Shown here one piece after another: positions 25,386 to 34,698 of a stretch of 64,000 bases of DNA (position 1 is its first letter; every line of letters starts with the position of its first letter). The position numbers and the translations under genes were made by a program. Source of the DNA: Pseudoalteromonas luteoviolacea. Lineage in GTDB: Bacteria; Pseudomonadota; Gammaproteobacteria; Enterobacterales; Alteromonadaceae. The stretch spans positions 434,001 through 498,000 of the forward strand of contig NZ_JAGJEH010000003.1 in NCBI RefSeq assembly GCF_018100925.1, read 5' to 3'. The notes below the pieces were generated by a model. It saw only the letters and a program-made list of their open reading frames with translations, was not told the origin of the DNA and searched no databases.

Positions 25386-27355
25386 TATATCTCCTCAGGT
25401 GTGACCGCTATGCCATCGAAAACTACACGTTGCAGCGCTTCTCCACCACCAAACCCTGATAATGAGAAGTTCACCCAACGTCTACGTAAAAATTCAGCAC
25501 TTCTAGTTGTACGGCTTACCACTTGAGTTTGCGTGCTTTGTGTTGTGCGCCTGGCCCAGCCACCACCTCGCGTAAATCGCCTTGTTATCGGGCTTGTCCA
25601 GTTGCGCTGTGTCTGAGTCCAGTGGTCCAAGCTTGGTGTTAAAGTAATTGTTGCCGGAATGGGCTCAACCGCTTGATAAGGGTTGATCTTCATGCTGCCA
25701 GTTTGTTTCGGTTGCTCTAACACATCCTCTAGTTCAAAAGGCAAAGTGAGCAAACCTTCATTTGGTACTGGTAACTCAGCGATATCAGCACTCAGTGGCA
25801 GAACCAACTCTCCGTCCACAATAGCTGCGGTTTGCGCAATGCCTGCATCACGCATGTCGTCATCAATAAAAGGGTCAACAAACACACCATATTTGCTCGC
25901 CGGATCTTGGCTGTTTGCATCATTGCGGAGTCTCTCAATGGCAAGCAACTGGTACAAATCACCTATTTGGTTTTGCATCTGCTCAAGCTGTGACATAGAC
26001 ACAGCCCGTACAGCCAGGTTTTCAATGTCTGGGGCTTGGTTGCTGAGCCAAGACTGGGTAACTTGTGCCAAAGCCAAGTGATGAGCAGGTGCTTTAGGTG
26101 CGGTTGGAAACTGATGGGAAGCCTGTCCTTTTATACGCTTAATTTGGCCGAGCCTGTCAAGCACAATAAGGTCGATTCGTGGCCGATACCACTGATAATC
26201 TATCGTCACCAAGGTGTTATCTACTACGTTGCCGCCGTCAGCCAGCTGCTTATAAAGGTTAAAGCCATACTCGTCATAATCGACCGTTAACTGCTTTCGA
26301 TATCGGTAAGTCACTTCATATTGGCTACCTCCAGCAGGTTCCTGACCACTGAGCTGCCAACTAATATGATTTCTTAGAAAGATAAAATCCGCGCCTTGAA
26401 TATACGTTGTATCACCTTGCGTAATACTCAAAATTTCAAGTACTGACTCGTCAGGGAGTAAATCTTCACCACCAGAAAGCTGGCCGCGTGTAAGCTGCGT
26501 TGCTTTCTCTACTGTTACATTAACTTCTTCTATTTGCCTGACTGGGAAAAAGTCCGTGTCAATGCGCATTACACCTTGCTCGTTGGCTTGGAATGTTTTT
26601 GGTTCTTCCTTGACTGAGCCTATATCTGGATCATAGTCAAATTGAGCTGTTCTTGCCGTGGCAAATGCCACCTCATAACCCTCGATATGCGCCTTGCCTT
26701 CTTCAAGACTAAACCCTTGCTGTTCAAGTTCAGCACCTCGATAGCTCAGTGACATCCCCTCAACAACATAGCTCCCTCCATTGGCTTCTCGGTCATACCT
26801 AGCTAGCGCTTGTGTCACCGCATCGAGCTGTGGTGGAGGCTGTTTAATTATCAGCGTACCTTGCTCGATTTTATGTACCGGATAAAACGCATCATCAGGA
26901 CCGATAGCATCGCTGAGTAGCCCCCATTGACAGATCTGTTGCAGTCTCGCTGCGCCTGGCTCGTCGTAATTAATTGCATCAACAGCGGGATCTCGTAAAC
27001 TCGGATCTTGCTCCTCGGTGACCACATTGTGGGTAAGCCAAACGCCTACATCGACGCTGGCAGCCATATCAATTGGCACGACACTGCTCATAACGGGGCG
27101 AACCTGTCCCGCTATATACACTTCCCCTTCAGTGATCAAAGCAGTTGCAAGCTTTGCGTCAATCACCACTTCACCGCCTTTAACTAAGTCCCCATCTTTA
27201 AGCAGGACATCAGCGACGCCTTTTAGCTGATGACTAACTTGTGACTGCAAGTCATTAAGCTCGCGGCTTTGCAAACCTTTACCAGCTCTAAACAGCAATC
27301 GTTCATAGCCGGAGTCTGCATGAAATTTTTCATAGTAATCTTCAAGCATAAACAC
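25385..27355 (-). CDS. DUF4815-family structural protein (cassette C)
   Basis: This 656-residue protein fits DUF4815: DYYEKFHADSGYERLLFRAG, GLQSRELNDLQSQVSHQLKG, ANEQGVMRIDTDFFPVRQIE, DTTYIQGADFIFLRNHISWQ. Such proteins are found in phage tail regions and are thought structural; no enzymatic motif is seen. It replaces the gpH collar protein in this cassette, which suggests a different fibre-attachment scheme. Ends in Arg-rich ITRRFTRGGGWARRT. Confidence 0.75.
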   Translation of the reverse strand: MFMLEDYYEKFHADSGYERLLFRAGKGLQSRELNDLQSQVSHQLKGVADVLLKDGDLVKGGEVVIDAKLATALITEGEVYIAGQVRPVMSSVVPIDMAASVDVGVWLTHNVVTEEQDPSLRDPAVDAINYDEPGAARLQQICQWGLLSDAIGPDDAFYPVHKIEQGTLIIKQPPPQLDAVTQALARYDREANGGSYVVEGMSLSYRGAELEQQGFSLEEGKAHIEGYEVAFATARTAQFDYDPDIGSVKEEPKTFQANEQGVMRIDTDFFPVRQIEEVNVTVEKATQLTRGQLSGGEDLLPDESVLEILSITQGDTTYIQGADFIFLRNHISWQLSGQEPAGGSQYEVTYRYRKQLTVDYDEYGFNLYKQLADGGNVVDNTLVTIDYQWYRPRIDLIVLDRLGQIKRIKGQASHQFPTAPKAPAHHLALAQVTQSWLSNQAPDIENLAVRAVSMSQLEQMQNQIGDLYQLLAIERLRNDANSQDPASKYGVFVDPFIDDDMRDAGIAQTAAIVDGELVLPLSADIAELPVPNEGLLTLPFELEDVLEQPKQTGSMKINPYQAVEPIPATITLTPSLDHWTQTQRNWTSPITRRFTRGGGWARRTTQSTQTQVVSRTTRSAEFLRRRWVNFSLSGFGGGEALQRVVFDGIAVTPEEI

Positions 27356-27357
27356 CT

Positions 27358-27837
27358 CTAAAAACTGACAACAAATTCAAAGCTCTCTCTCACACCTTGC
27401 TCACGTATCAACGGAGCACGATGTTCAAGCAGCAATAAAGTACCTGATGAGGCTACTTGCTCTGGTGTTAAATACACCAAGCCATCAGGTAAGTCGGCGT
27501 TCGCTTGCGTGCCTGACATCAGGCCCAACTCCCGCACGGTTTCACCTGCACCATCGGTAAAATCAAACGAAAATTCGCAGTAAACGTGTTGAGTGGGTTG
27601 TGTTGAGAGAGAAAAGCGACCACCTTGGATAAGGATGTCACCATGATCGTCGGGATAACAATATCCAACCTTTTTGGCTTTTCGATAGCCTATTGGATCT
27701 GCTAATTCGGTAGCGTTGATGGGCTCTGCCGGCGGTGTTTGCCATTGCGATGCACCGCGCCCCCAAGCTAAATATATCGGAGTTTGTGCAATAGTTTGGG
27801 CAAACAGAGTTCGCCCTGCACGAGTAAGAATAGCCAA
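27358..27837 (-). CDS. Unrecognised tail protein preceding DUF4815 (cassette C)
   Basis: This 159-residue protein starts MAILTRAGRTLFAQTIAQTP and reads IYLAWGRGASQW, FSFDFTDGAGETVRELGLMS and GTLLLLEHRAPLIREQGVRE. The last resembles a collar-like fold topology but I cannot name a family. It sits between gpI-C and the DUF4815 gene, where the gpH collar protein lies in other cassettes, so a collar analog is plausible. The 162-bp gap upstream (27838-27999) shows nothing notable. Confidence 0.55.
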   Translation of the reverse strand: MAILTRAGRTLFAQTIAQTPIYLAWGRGASQWQTPPAEPINATELADPIGYRKAKKVGYCYPDDHGDILIQGGRFSLSTQPTQHVYCEFSFDFTDGAGETVRELGLMSGTQANADLPDGLVYLTPEQVASSGTLLLLEHRAPLIREQGVRESFEFVVSF

Positions 27838-27999
27838 AATATTTCCTTATTAGCCCTAATTCAGTTATTCATCGCTGCTAACTCATTCGCCTTATATATC
27901 CATATATCAACCGTGCAATACTGTCCTTACACACATTAAGTGGCTCAGAATCAGTTGCTGAGAACCGAGTTTAGGGTTAGTTTGAAGTGTTGAATAAAA

Positions 28000-28854
28000 T
28001 TAGCGATGTCCTTGGTGCGCAATAACCACCTGAGGGGAGCTAGTCGCAGACCAAGTACTCGCTTGCCAATAACCAAACCATTGCGCTTGGCCGAGTGAAT
28101 ACGTACGGCTAGTTTTTCGACTGTGTGTCGACGCCGCACTGAATTGACATGCTACAGGCTCACTAAGGCGCAAAATGCCAAGCACCTGAGAAGTACAGCT
28201 CTGCCAAAAACTATTATGCTTGCGATTTAAGCCACTCGCGGCTTCACCATCAAAACTAAATTGATGGGGATGAGTTCGCCGTGTACTAATGCGAAGCAAC
28301 TTGCCATTTTTTAGTCGATGTCTAAAACCGGAATGATCGCTAAGTAAGGTTCCAAATGGCTTGGCTGAGAGTGTCAAATCTCTTATATCGAGTTTATAGG
28401 TGATCCGAGTGAGCTCACTTCTCGCTGGCGCACTAAGCTCTGCCAGTTGAGCCATACGCTCGGCATCATTTAGATTGGGTAATTGTTCAAGATGGCATTG
28501 ATAACGGTAAAAATGACGATAAGAGCGAGATTCTTCAACGTCAGCAATTGAAAAGCCAAGCCAACCATAGGCCATTTCGAGACTTTTTCGTGTACCGCGG
28601 ATCCGTTGCCAGGCAAGTCCCTGCTGTAAAACTTGGTCAAGGTCATCGAGATAAGGAACCAAGGCTCCCAAGCCGTATTCCCATATTAACCAAGGTAGTA
28701 AGGATTGTTTGGGGTGGGATTTAAAGCCACGTAATAGCTGTATTCCCTCTCCCAGCACAGATTCAAGTTGCCCATGTTTGACAATTGCTTCTTGTAAGGT
28801 GCTGTGATTGTAGGGGAGCAAAACGTCACTATCTGTATCTAGGTGATGAGACAT
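28000..28854 (-). CDS. Baseplate protein I, cassette C
   Basis: This 284-residue gpI-like protein has the core SLLPWLIWEYGLGALVPYLD near residue 52, RIRGTRKSLEMAYGWLGFSI near residue 91, and a C-terminal extension with RRTHPHQFSFDGEAASGLNR and STHSRKTSRTYSLGQ. The core is more divergent than in A, B and D (WEYGLG instead of the usual WALSVD). It overlaps J-C by 16 bases. Confidence 0.8.
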   Translation of the reverse strand: MSHHLDTDSDVLLPYNHSTLQEAIVKHGQLESVLGEGIQLLRGFKSHPKQSLLPWLIWEYGLGALVPYLDDLDQVLQQGLAWQRIRGTRKSLEMAYGWLGFSIADVEESRSYRHFYRYQCHLEQLPNLNDAERMAQLAELSAPARSELTRITYKLDIRDLTLSAKPFGTLLSDHSGFRHRLKNGKLLRISTRRTHPHQFSFDGEAASGLNRKHNSFWQSCTSQVLGILRLSEPVACQFSAASTHSRKTSRTYSLGQAQWFGYWQASTWSATSSPQVVIAHQGHR

Positions 28855-29678
28855 AATTGAATTTGCCCTAATTGAGCGTATTGATTTGATGCGATATCAA
28901 TCAAGGTATCCGGTGTATGTATTTCAACATGCTTTACACCATCTACATGCAGCTGTGCACTCAGCCAGCTCGGTGTCATAGCAACACCAAGGGCCATCGT
29001 TTCTTGCCACGCATTGCGCAATTTATCTTCCAATTGGGTGAATACCCAATTCGGCACATTGTGCTGAAGGTAAATATCGGCTTTGACATCGATTGGCACT
29101 TCTTGTGCAAAATTGACTTCAACTTGGTCAGTTAAGACTTTGACTTGGTCACTAAGCACATAGTCTCGTACCTGCTGTAATAGTGCATCAGCTTGTTCAC
29201 TGTCTTGAAATAAGATCGATACGCGGACACGTCCGGAGGTTGGGCTATCCACTTCGACATCACGAATAGCATTGGGAGCAGCGGTGAGCGCTGCATTGCG
29301 GTAATGATCTTTGCTACCAGCGGTGCTGGAGGCCAGAGTTTTTTGCCGAATGCGAAGACGGTAATTTCCGTCTTCTTCACTCTCGGCACGCCCTAGACCA
29401 TAAAACACACCAAGCTGATCTAAATCGCCGCCTTGTGCGGTTGCCAACAAGTTAGCATACGCCGCCTCATTAATACGCTGGCGCAGCAATAGCTCTCGGT
29501 AACTTTCCACTTGTAAACATACCGTCAAGGGATCGCTTTCTAGCTCTAATGCATCTGCATACTGTGGCGCAATGGATTTAAATCTTTCTTTGCGGGCTTG
29601 GTAAATGCTTTCATAGTCCAGTGGCTCAATGATATCTGGCGCAGGTAGCGCAGAAAAATCAAAGTACTGGGAGTTCAT
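28839..29678 (-). CDS. Baseplate protein J, cassette C
   Basis: This 279-residue gpJ-like protein starts MNSQYFDFSALPAPDIIEPL and has ALELESDPLTVCLQVESYRE, LLLRQRINEAAYANLLATA, DLDQLGVFYGLGRAE and the C-terminal DGVKHVEIHTPDTLI. It is a typical J by length and motif, but DUF4815-type partners follow I-C, so the cassette may have a separate origin. Confidence 0.9.
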   Translation of the reverse strand: MNSQYFDFSALPAPDIIEPLDYESIYQARKERFKSIAPQYADALELESDPLTVCLQVESYRELLLRQRINEAAYANLLATAQGGDLDQLGVFYGLGRAESEEDGNYRLRIRQKTLASSTAGSKDHYRNAALTAAPNAIRDVEVDSPTSGRVRVSILFQDSEQADALLQQVRDYVLSDQVKVLTDQVEVNFAQEVPIDVKADIYLQHNVPNWVFTQLEDKLRNAWQETMALGVAMTPSWLSAQLHVDGVKHVEIHTPDTLIDIASNQYAQLGQIQLCLIT

Positions 29679-29705
29679 AGATTTTCTCTAGGTGGGATGG
29701 TGCTG

Positions 29706-30062
29706 TTACGCTTTGATAATATCAGCCACGCCTTGCGCGCGCGCTTCGATTTCACCTAATACGTTATCTACACCTTTGTGTTGATAGGGAAAAGTCAGTT
29801 GGTTAGTCGCTTGTTTATCTAACAGTGGGGCAAACATAGTCGCAGACTGCTGAGCTGCTGATTTCACTTCATCAAGCGTTGCCGCTGCCGCTATCGCCTT
29901 TGTCAATTTAGCAAACTCAATGAGCAACACATGCGCAGTGTCTGAAGTTGTGCCAATTAAGGAGTCAGCATCTGCAACCGCGTAGTGAATACGTGTGCGC
30001 TGCTCAGCTTTGGTGTGGTTTACACTACTATCTTTGTAATCGAGTAAATTTATATCAGACAT
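29706..30062 (-). CDS. Fibre-associated helical protein, cassette B
   Basis: This 118-residue protein has the shared pattern ADSLIGTTSDTAHVLLIEF, then LTFPYQHKGVDNVLGEIEAR and QGVADIIKA. The proteins at 35695-36066 and 36806-37267 share this LLG(S/T)TSD...FPYQ-KG organisation and also follow a fibre gene, so the family is likely a fibre chaperone or partner. The N-termini differ. Confidence 0.65.
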   Translation of the reverse strand: MSDINLLDYKDSSVNHTKAEQRTRIHYAVADADSLIGTTSDTAHVLLIEFAKLTKAIAAAATLDEVKSAAQQSATMFAPLLDKQATNQLTFPYQHKGVDNVLGEIEARAQGVADIIKA

Positions 30063-30069
30063 GTATCAC

Positions 30070-30855
30070 CTATGCTGGAATATGAGGGTAGTTAACAACA
30101 CGATCTATCGCAAAATTGCATACACCACCAAAGTCAACCACGTGTTGAGGTTGTTTTGAGCCTCTATCTGGCACCTGTGAAAAAACACTATTTACCAGTC
30201 TGACATACAAACTGCAATATGGATGCAAGCCATTTAACCTCATTGCTGGGATTTGCAAAACGCGTGAGCCGTCCCACCAACCACCAGTTCTAGATATAGC
30301 GACATCAATTCCTAATGAAGCAATATTGTCGTTGATTTGCTCACTGGTCGCCTCATCATTAGTCAAGATAAACTCCATATTCGTGATACTCCAGTCTTGC
30401 TGATACTTGGTTGATTCACTGTAACCAGGCGCATATGCATAGCCAGACACGGTATGAAGCATAGTCAATGTATTTGTTTCAGGGTAAGTATGAAAGCCTG
30501 ACCAGCTTCCACCCGTAGGTACTTTCACCCAAACGGTCCTTGTTTCATCATTCGGATCAACAACTAAACCATTGTCAGCTATTAATGACGTTTTTGTATG
30601 CACTTTGCGGTCATAATAGTTAACTTTGGTCTCAGCGTGGCTTTTTGCGAAATCAAGTTTTGCTTTGTTTACGTCACTTTTTGCTTCAGCCACTGCTGTT
30701 TGAATATCTTGTCGTGCCTGAATAACAGCATTATCAAGTTCAGCGGTTTTGTTTAAAACCGTATCTGTTAGTTCCCTGTTTGCTGAAACTAGTTCACCAT
30801 TTGTCGTATGCAGCTCTGTTATCAACTGCTCAAGCGTTTTAGCTTGTGTAGACAT
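30070..30855 (-). CDS. Tail fibre, cassette B (second)
   Basis: This 261-residue fibre starts MSTQAKTLEQLITELHTTNG after GAGGA; a start 5 codons upstream is less likely. Coiled-coil-like residues 10-75 (VIQARQDIQTAVAEAKSDVN) lead to a globular C-terminal domain (NGLHPYCSLYVRLVNSVFSQ, HVVDFGGVCNFAIDRVVNYP). It lies after a first fibre and before the helical partner protein. Confidence 0.72.
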   Translation of the reverse strand: MSTQAKTLEQLITELHTTNGELVSANRELTDTVLNKTAELDNAVIQARQDIQTAVAEAKSDVNKAKLDFAKSHAETKVNYYDRKVHTKTSLIADNGLVVDPNDETRTVWVKVPTGGSWSGFHTYPETNTLTMLHTVSGYAYAPGYSESTKYQQDWSITNMEFILTNDEATSEQINDNIASLGIDVAISRTGGWWDGSRVLQIPAMRLNGLHPYCSLYVRLVNSVFSQVPDRGSKQPQHVVDFGGVCNFAIDRVVNYPHIPA

Positions 30856-30911
30856 AAATATTGTCCTCAATATAGTTTTTTGAAAAAAGACGGAATTAGA
30901 AAAGTAAAGTA

Positions 30912-31835
30912 TTAGGCTTCAGCGCTTGCAGTTACAGGCGGTGCAATATGGTTTAGCCCCGCCGCCTTCGAGATTAGATAACTGCCAGCAGCGAGTTCAA
31001 CACCTGGATTAGACAATTGCTCACAGTGCATATCAACGTTATTAAATACTGCAAGTACGGCACCGCCCACTGGAGGTGTATCCAAACGGATATGAGGCAT
31101 GGGTTCATAAACAACTTCGCCAGCTATATTTACAACCCGAGATGCGAAAGTAACATTGCTCATCGACAGCATGCCTATCTTGCTATACTTGGCATAGTTT
31201 GCCGCTACAAAATAAGGGAAAAACTGCCCTGTTGTATTGCGATATAATACCACCACAGGAAAGCTCGCACTGTCACTAGATAATGAATAAGTTGCCTTAC
31301 CCAAATTTTCGAACAAGCGATTGCCACTCATCAAGATAGTTTTTTGAAACTCACCAAATAGCTCTAGTGAAACAGAGGCATTATCACCACGCGTATTAAA
31401 TGCAATCGAGCCGGTAAAATGCATTTTTAAACCGATGGACTGCCAATCATCTTGTGTATAAGTAGAAAAGATTACCGAACAATCAGGTACCTCCACAGTC
31501 GCCGATAGGTGCTCAACATTGTTCGCAGCAAGTTTTATTCGAGCAAAGCTGCCCGGTACTAGTTTTGCCACCGCAGCTTTGACCGTCTTCAAAGGTGTTT
31601 GCGGGCTAGCCCCCTCATTGCTATCACTGCCTATGGATGGATCGGCATTGACATAAAAAGTCTGCTCAAGGGTGTTTTTTATTTCAGTATTTACTTTAGA
31701 AAACGCAGTGTCGACTTTGCTATCCACAGTAAGTAAAAGCTGGTTCACATCATCGGTTAGCTCACTGCACTTTAAGCCTAAATTGGCATTGCTATTGGCC
31801 AGTTCCGCAACGCTTTTTGATAAACTTGACATCAA
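30912..31835 (-). CDS. Tail fibre, cassette B (first)
   Basis: This 307-residue fibre starts MMSSLSKSVAELANSNANLG, with a helical N-terminus to about residue 55 and a beta-rich domain beginning QTFYVNADPSIGSDSNEGAS, PQTPLKTVKAAVAKL. That opening is typical of parallel beta-helix (pectate-lyase-like) fibre or tailspike domains that bind or cleave polysaccharide. No catalytic residues can be assigned. Confidence 0.72.
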   Translation of the reverse strand: MMSSLSKSVAELANSNANLGLKCSELTDDVNQLLLTVDSKVDTAFSKVNTEIKNTLEQTFYVNADPSIGSDSNEGASPQTPLKTVKAAVAKLVPGSFARIKLAANNVEHLSATVEVPDCSVIFSTYTQDDWQSIGLKMHFTGSIAFNTRGDNASVSLELFGEFQKTILMSGNRLFENLGKATYSLSSDSASFPVVVLYRNTTGQFFPYFVAANYAKYSKIGMLSMSNVTFASRVVNIAGEVVYEPMPHIRLDTPPVGGAVLAVFNNVDMHCEQLSNPGVELAAGSYLISKAAGLNHIAPPVTASAEA

Positions 31836-31836
31836 A

Positions 31837-32391
31837 CTACCCCTCTAACTTAAGCAGACGGTCATTGAAATGAATTTGTCTTAAATTTGATTGAATTTGC
31901 GCACTGATTGCTTTTGTCTGTGCGATAGTGAGCGCTGCAAATTCGTCGGCATAATACAAACTCAAATCACCCGTCACGTTGAAGTCCAAACTTTCAGGCG
32001 GTACGGCAGTCAAAAGCAGATCAAAGCCCTGCACAATCTTTGCAATGGGCGTCTGATAAAAAAGCACATTTTCAGGGTGTGACCACACTGCAAATAACGT
32101 ACGTTGACTTTCATCTGCATGATCATTGAGATAAAAACCGACCTCTTTTACCGCATACTGTTTGTCATCAGTAAATGTTGCCGTAACATGAAACTGGCCA
32201 TTGCCAACAACTTCGGCACCGGATACTGGCGCCGTATTTTTTTGACTCTTCAATGCAGTCTGATTTCTATCAGGTGTATAGCCTGAGTCCCCCACAGCAA
32301 TATGACCAATTTGAATTTTGACCCCTTGCTCAAGGGCACTGACCGCAGCATTTATCCCCTGTTGGGTCACAACAGGTGTATATACATTCAT
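31837..32391 (-). CDS. Tail-collar fibre protein (gpH N-terminal type), cassette B
   Basis: This 184-residue collar protein matches the same family as in cassettes A and D: VTQQGINAAVSALEQGVKIQ, IGHIAVGDSGYTPDRNQTAL, YAVKEVGFYLNDHADESQRT. It ends without a shaft, as in the other cassettes, and is followed after one base by the fibre gene. Confidence 0.85.
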   Translation of the reverse strand: MNVYTPVVTQQGINAAVSALEQGVKIQIGHIAVGDSGYTPDRNQTALKSQKNTAPVSGAEVVGNGQFHVTATFTDDKQYAVKEVGFYLNDHADESQRTLFAVWSHPENVLFYQTPIAKIVQGFDLLLTAVPPESLDFNVTGDLSLYYADEFAALTIAQTKAISAQIQSNLRQIHFNDRLLKLEG

Positions 32392-32405
32392 ATTTGTACC
32401 TTAGA

Positions 32406-33302
32406 TTAAAAGTTAAGCGTGATATTTTGAATTGAAACGGTATGGGCACCGCTTGATACAGAATTGCTTGATGCGTAGCGAAACTTAGGCGCATCTCTCA
32501 TTTGAGAGCAGGCCAGATTAGCAGTGTTCGCAGCAGACGATACCGTCGAGAATGTGGCAAAACTGGCCTTTGGATTATCTTGAAAACGCCCCGCCCCCAG
32601 TTGACTCGATACACTGGCTGAGAACATTTGAATACTAGCCAATTCAAAATCCAAGCTGGGATCGTCACCCAGTGTGATCGTCTGCATATTGCTTGAATGT
32701 GCTGAAGCCATCGTGTTTAAAGCCACAGTGGAAAAATTAAATATCGGGTCATCGCGGTGTAAAGCAACTTGCAGTGATGGGCTTTGAGCACCACCAAATA
32801 CGTGCATGTCGTTTTTCAAGTTAACGCCAATTGTAAAGTCAATTTGCGTTCGCATCGGCTTAGTCGCAACCACAGACTGCCACATTTGTCCCTGTAATTT
32901 CGGGCTCAGGAAAGTATTGCCATTGCTATCAAGGTTTTCGCTTGCTATCGCCAATAGCTTTGCGCTATGTGGCACGCCACCATATTGCCACCACTCTTGC
33001 AGTTCCACCTTTGCACTGAGCACTTTCAGCGCATTGTTAACTGCACTTGATGTGCCTTTATACCTATGTCTCGGCACGCTGTCGGCAATGACTTTGCGCT
33101 GCACGTGCTCGGGCCAACCGCTGTCCCACACATCGACACTCAATGCATCAGCAAGCCATGGTAAAAACGTTGCGGGGCATTTCCACGGATCCCATAAATG
33201 ATCGATTTTGACGGGGATCTGCAGCACTCGGTCACAGCAATGCTCCAAGGCCAATTCTAACTCTGTTGTATTCCCTTGCAGGGTAAAGTTAGACATACTC
33301 AT
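32406..33302 (-). CDS. Baseplate protein I, cassette B, with four D-P repeats at the C-terminus
   Basis: This 298-residue gpI-like protein has WDPWKCPATFLPWLADALSV near residue 40, GWPEHVQRKVIADSVPRHR and KGTSSAVNNALKVLSAKVEL. From about residue 185 it has four units of about 29 residues, each starting D-(D/N/A)-P (DDPIFNFSTVALN, DDPSLDFELASIQ, DNPKASFATFSTV, DAPKFRYASSNSV). P2 gpI lacks these. It overlaps J-B by 14 bases. Confidence 0.87.
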   Translation of the reverse strand: MSMSNFTLQGNTTELELALEHCCDRVLQIPVKIDHLWDPWKCPATFLPWLADALSVDVWDSGWPEHVQRKVIADSVPRHRYKGTSSAVNNALKVLSAKVELQEWWQYGGVPHSAKLLAIASENLDSNGNTFLSPKLQGQMWQSVVATKPMRTQIDFTIGVNLKNDMHVFGGAQSPSLQVALHRDDPIFNFSTVALNTMASAHSSNMQTITLGDDPSLDFELASIQMFSASVSSQLGAGRFQDNPKASFATFSTVSSAANTANLACSQMRDAPKFRYASSNSVSSGAHTVSIQNITLNF

Positions 33303-34320
33303 CCCCTAGTTGAATCGATGCCCGAGTACAAAATGCGGCTTGATGTGCCTGTACAACAATATCCCACTGAGGTGCATTAAGTTCTACACGCTGAACCCCT
33401 TCACGATGGAGTACAGCAAACAAACCAGAAAGCGATATGTCATGACCAAGTTTATGGTGTTCATTGAGCCATGCGTTTAAGCTGTCCCTTGCTTCATCTA
33501 CTAACGCAGTCCCATCCATACCTGGATAAATATGTATCACTGCATCAAGTTCAAACTCAACAATGTCTGCCGGCTTAATATGTACTCTGTCTGTCAACGG
33601 ACGCACATTATCTTTATTGAGTTGGGATTGCACTTGCTCAATAACCTCTGGTGTAGCATGGCCATTGCCTTGATCTGTAAGCAAGGTTACAACAACGTCA
33701 CCAGGTACAGGTTCTGGTGGTTGGGCACCAGATAGTACATCTGGTGTCAACCCTGCATCATCTGTACAAACCAGAAGACGAGCGCTCGATGGCAACAGGT
33801 TTTGTACTTGCGCAGGTAAATCCACGTAAGCAAATTGCGGCGCATCAACATGTACATCTTTAACATGCTGCGACCCTTTAAGTGCATGAAAAGCGTAAGC
33901 ACCGGCAGGCCCTGCTGTACTGAAACCTTCCAGAGCCAATGCTATGCGCTCGCGATAACGCTCATCGTGCTCGTAAACCGCTTCACGAGGAGGTACTTGG
34001 TCATTGTCAGCTGGTACCAATAACGCTCGCTCCACACCAAAACGATTGCCTAAATAGTCAAGTTCACTGCTAGTGGCATGTGCCAGTAGCACCGCACTTG
34101 CGCTGTCATTGATGCGCTGGCGAAGCAACAGCTCGCGATATGCAAATGACTCAATGAGTTTTACTGCGGGATCGCTTACAAGACTCTGTTCAGCTTCTGG
34201 AAAACGAGTTTGGAAATCAGCTAAAATCTCATCCCTAATCTTGTCAAAGCTTAGAGGTTCAATGAGGTTTGGCGCCGGCAAACGGCTGAGATCAATGGCG
34301 CTAAAGTTTGTCAATGACAT
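33289..34320 (-). CDS. Baseplate protein J, cassette B
   Basis: This 343-residue gpJ-like protein starts MSLTNFSAIDLSRLPAPNLI. It has QSLVSDPAVKLIESFAYREL, LLRQRINDSASAVLLAHATS, LDYLGNRFGVERALL and a C-terminal GVQRVELNAPQWDI. About 50 residues longer than J-A and J-D: the extra part is an acidic, proline-rich insertion (PEPVPGDVVVTLLTDQGNG) near residue 215. The chosen ATG aligns with J-A and J-D; an upstream GTG is less likely. Confidence 0.88.
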   Translation of the reverse strand: MSLTNFSAIDLSRLPAPNLIEPLSFDKIRDEILADFQTRFPEAEQSLVSDPAVKLIESFAYRELLLRQRINDSASAVLLAHATSSELDYLGNRFGVERALLVPADNDQVPPREAVYEHDERYRERIALALEGFSTAGPAGAYAFHALKGSQHVKDVHVDAPQFAYVDLPAQVQNLLPSSARLLVCTDDAGLTPDVLSGAQPPEPVPGDVVVTLLTDQGNGHATPEVIEQVQSQLNKDNVRPLTDRVHIKPADIVEFELDAVIHIYPGMDGTALVDEARDSLNAWLNEHHKLGHDISLSGLFAVLHREGVQRVELNAPQWDIVVQAHQAAFCTRASIQLGDEYV

Positions 34321-34393
34321 AACTAAGCTCTTCAATAGATTTAAGAGAAGCACCTGCGCTGATCACAGCAGGTACAAGGAACAGGAAAAGAAT

Positions 34394-34696
34394 TTAAGAT
34401 TTTGGATAGTTGGCCTTAATTACAGCCCTTGCATCCAACCATGCTTGCTTAGCATCAATGGTTGCCTGTGCCGCGTCGCCAAGCTCCGTGAGGTTAGCCA
34501 TATAATCGATAAATAAATGGTCACATGACTGCGCATACCCATCTCGGCGAAAAGCTAAAACCTCTTTTTCAGAAAAAATAAGCTGATAATCTCCTTCAGC
34601 CACACCTGCACTCTTAGCTATTTTTTGCGCACTCTCTTGTGTGGTCAGGCCACCTGCTACAATGCGTCCTGTTGAAATTTGCTTTAAAATTGCCAT
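34394..34696 (-). CDS. Small fibre-associated protein with KQAWLDARAVIKANYP tail (cassette A)
   Basis: This 100-residue protein starts MAILKQISTGRIVAGGLTTQ and ends with the WL(D/H)ARxxxxA-YP motif shared with 15910-16191 and 38128-38397. It follows the last fibre of cassette A and is likely a fibre assembly factor. The gap 34321-34393 holds an ACCTGC/GCAGGT hairpin without a T run. Confidence 0.6.
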   Translation of the reverse strand: MAILKQISTGRIVAGGLTTQESAQKIAKSAGVAEGDYQLIFSEKEVLAFRRDGYAQSCDHLFIDYMANLTELGDAAQATIDAKQAWLDARAVIKANYPKS

Positions 34697-34698
34697 GT

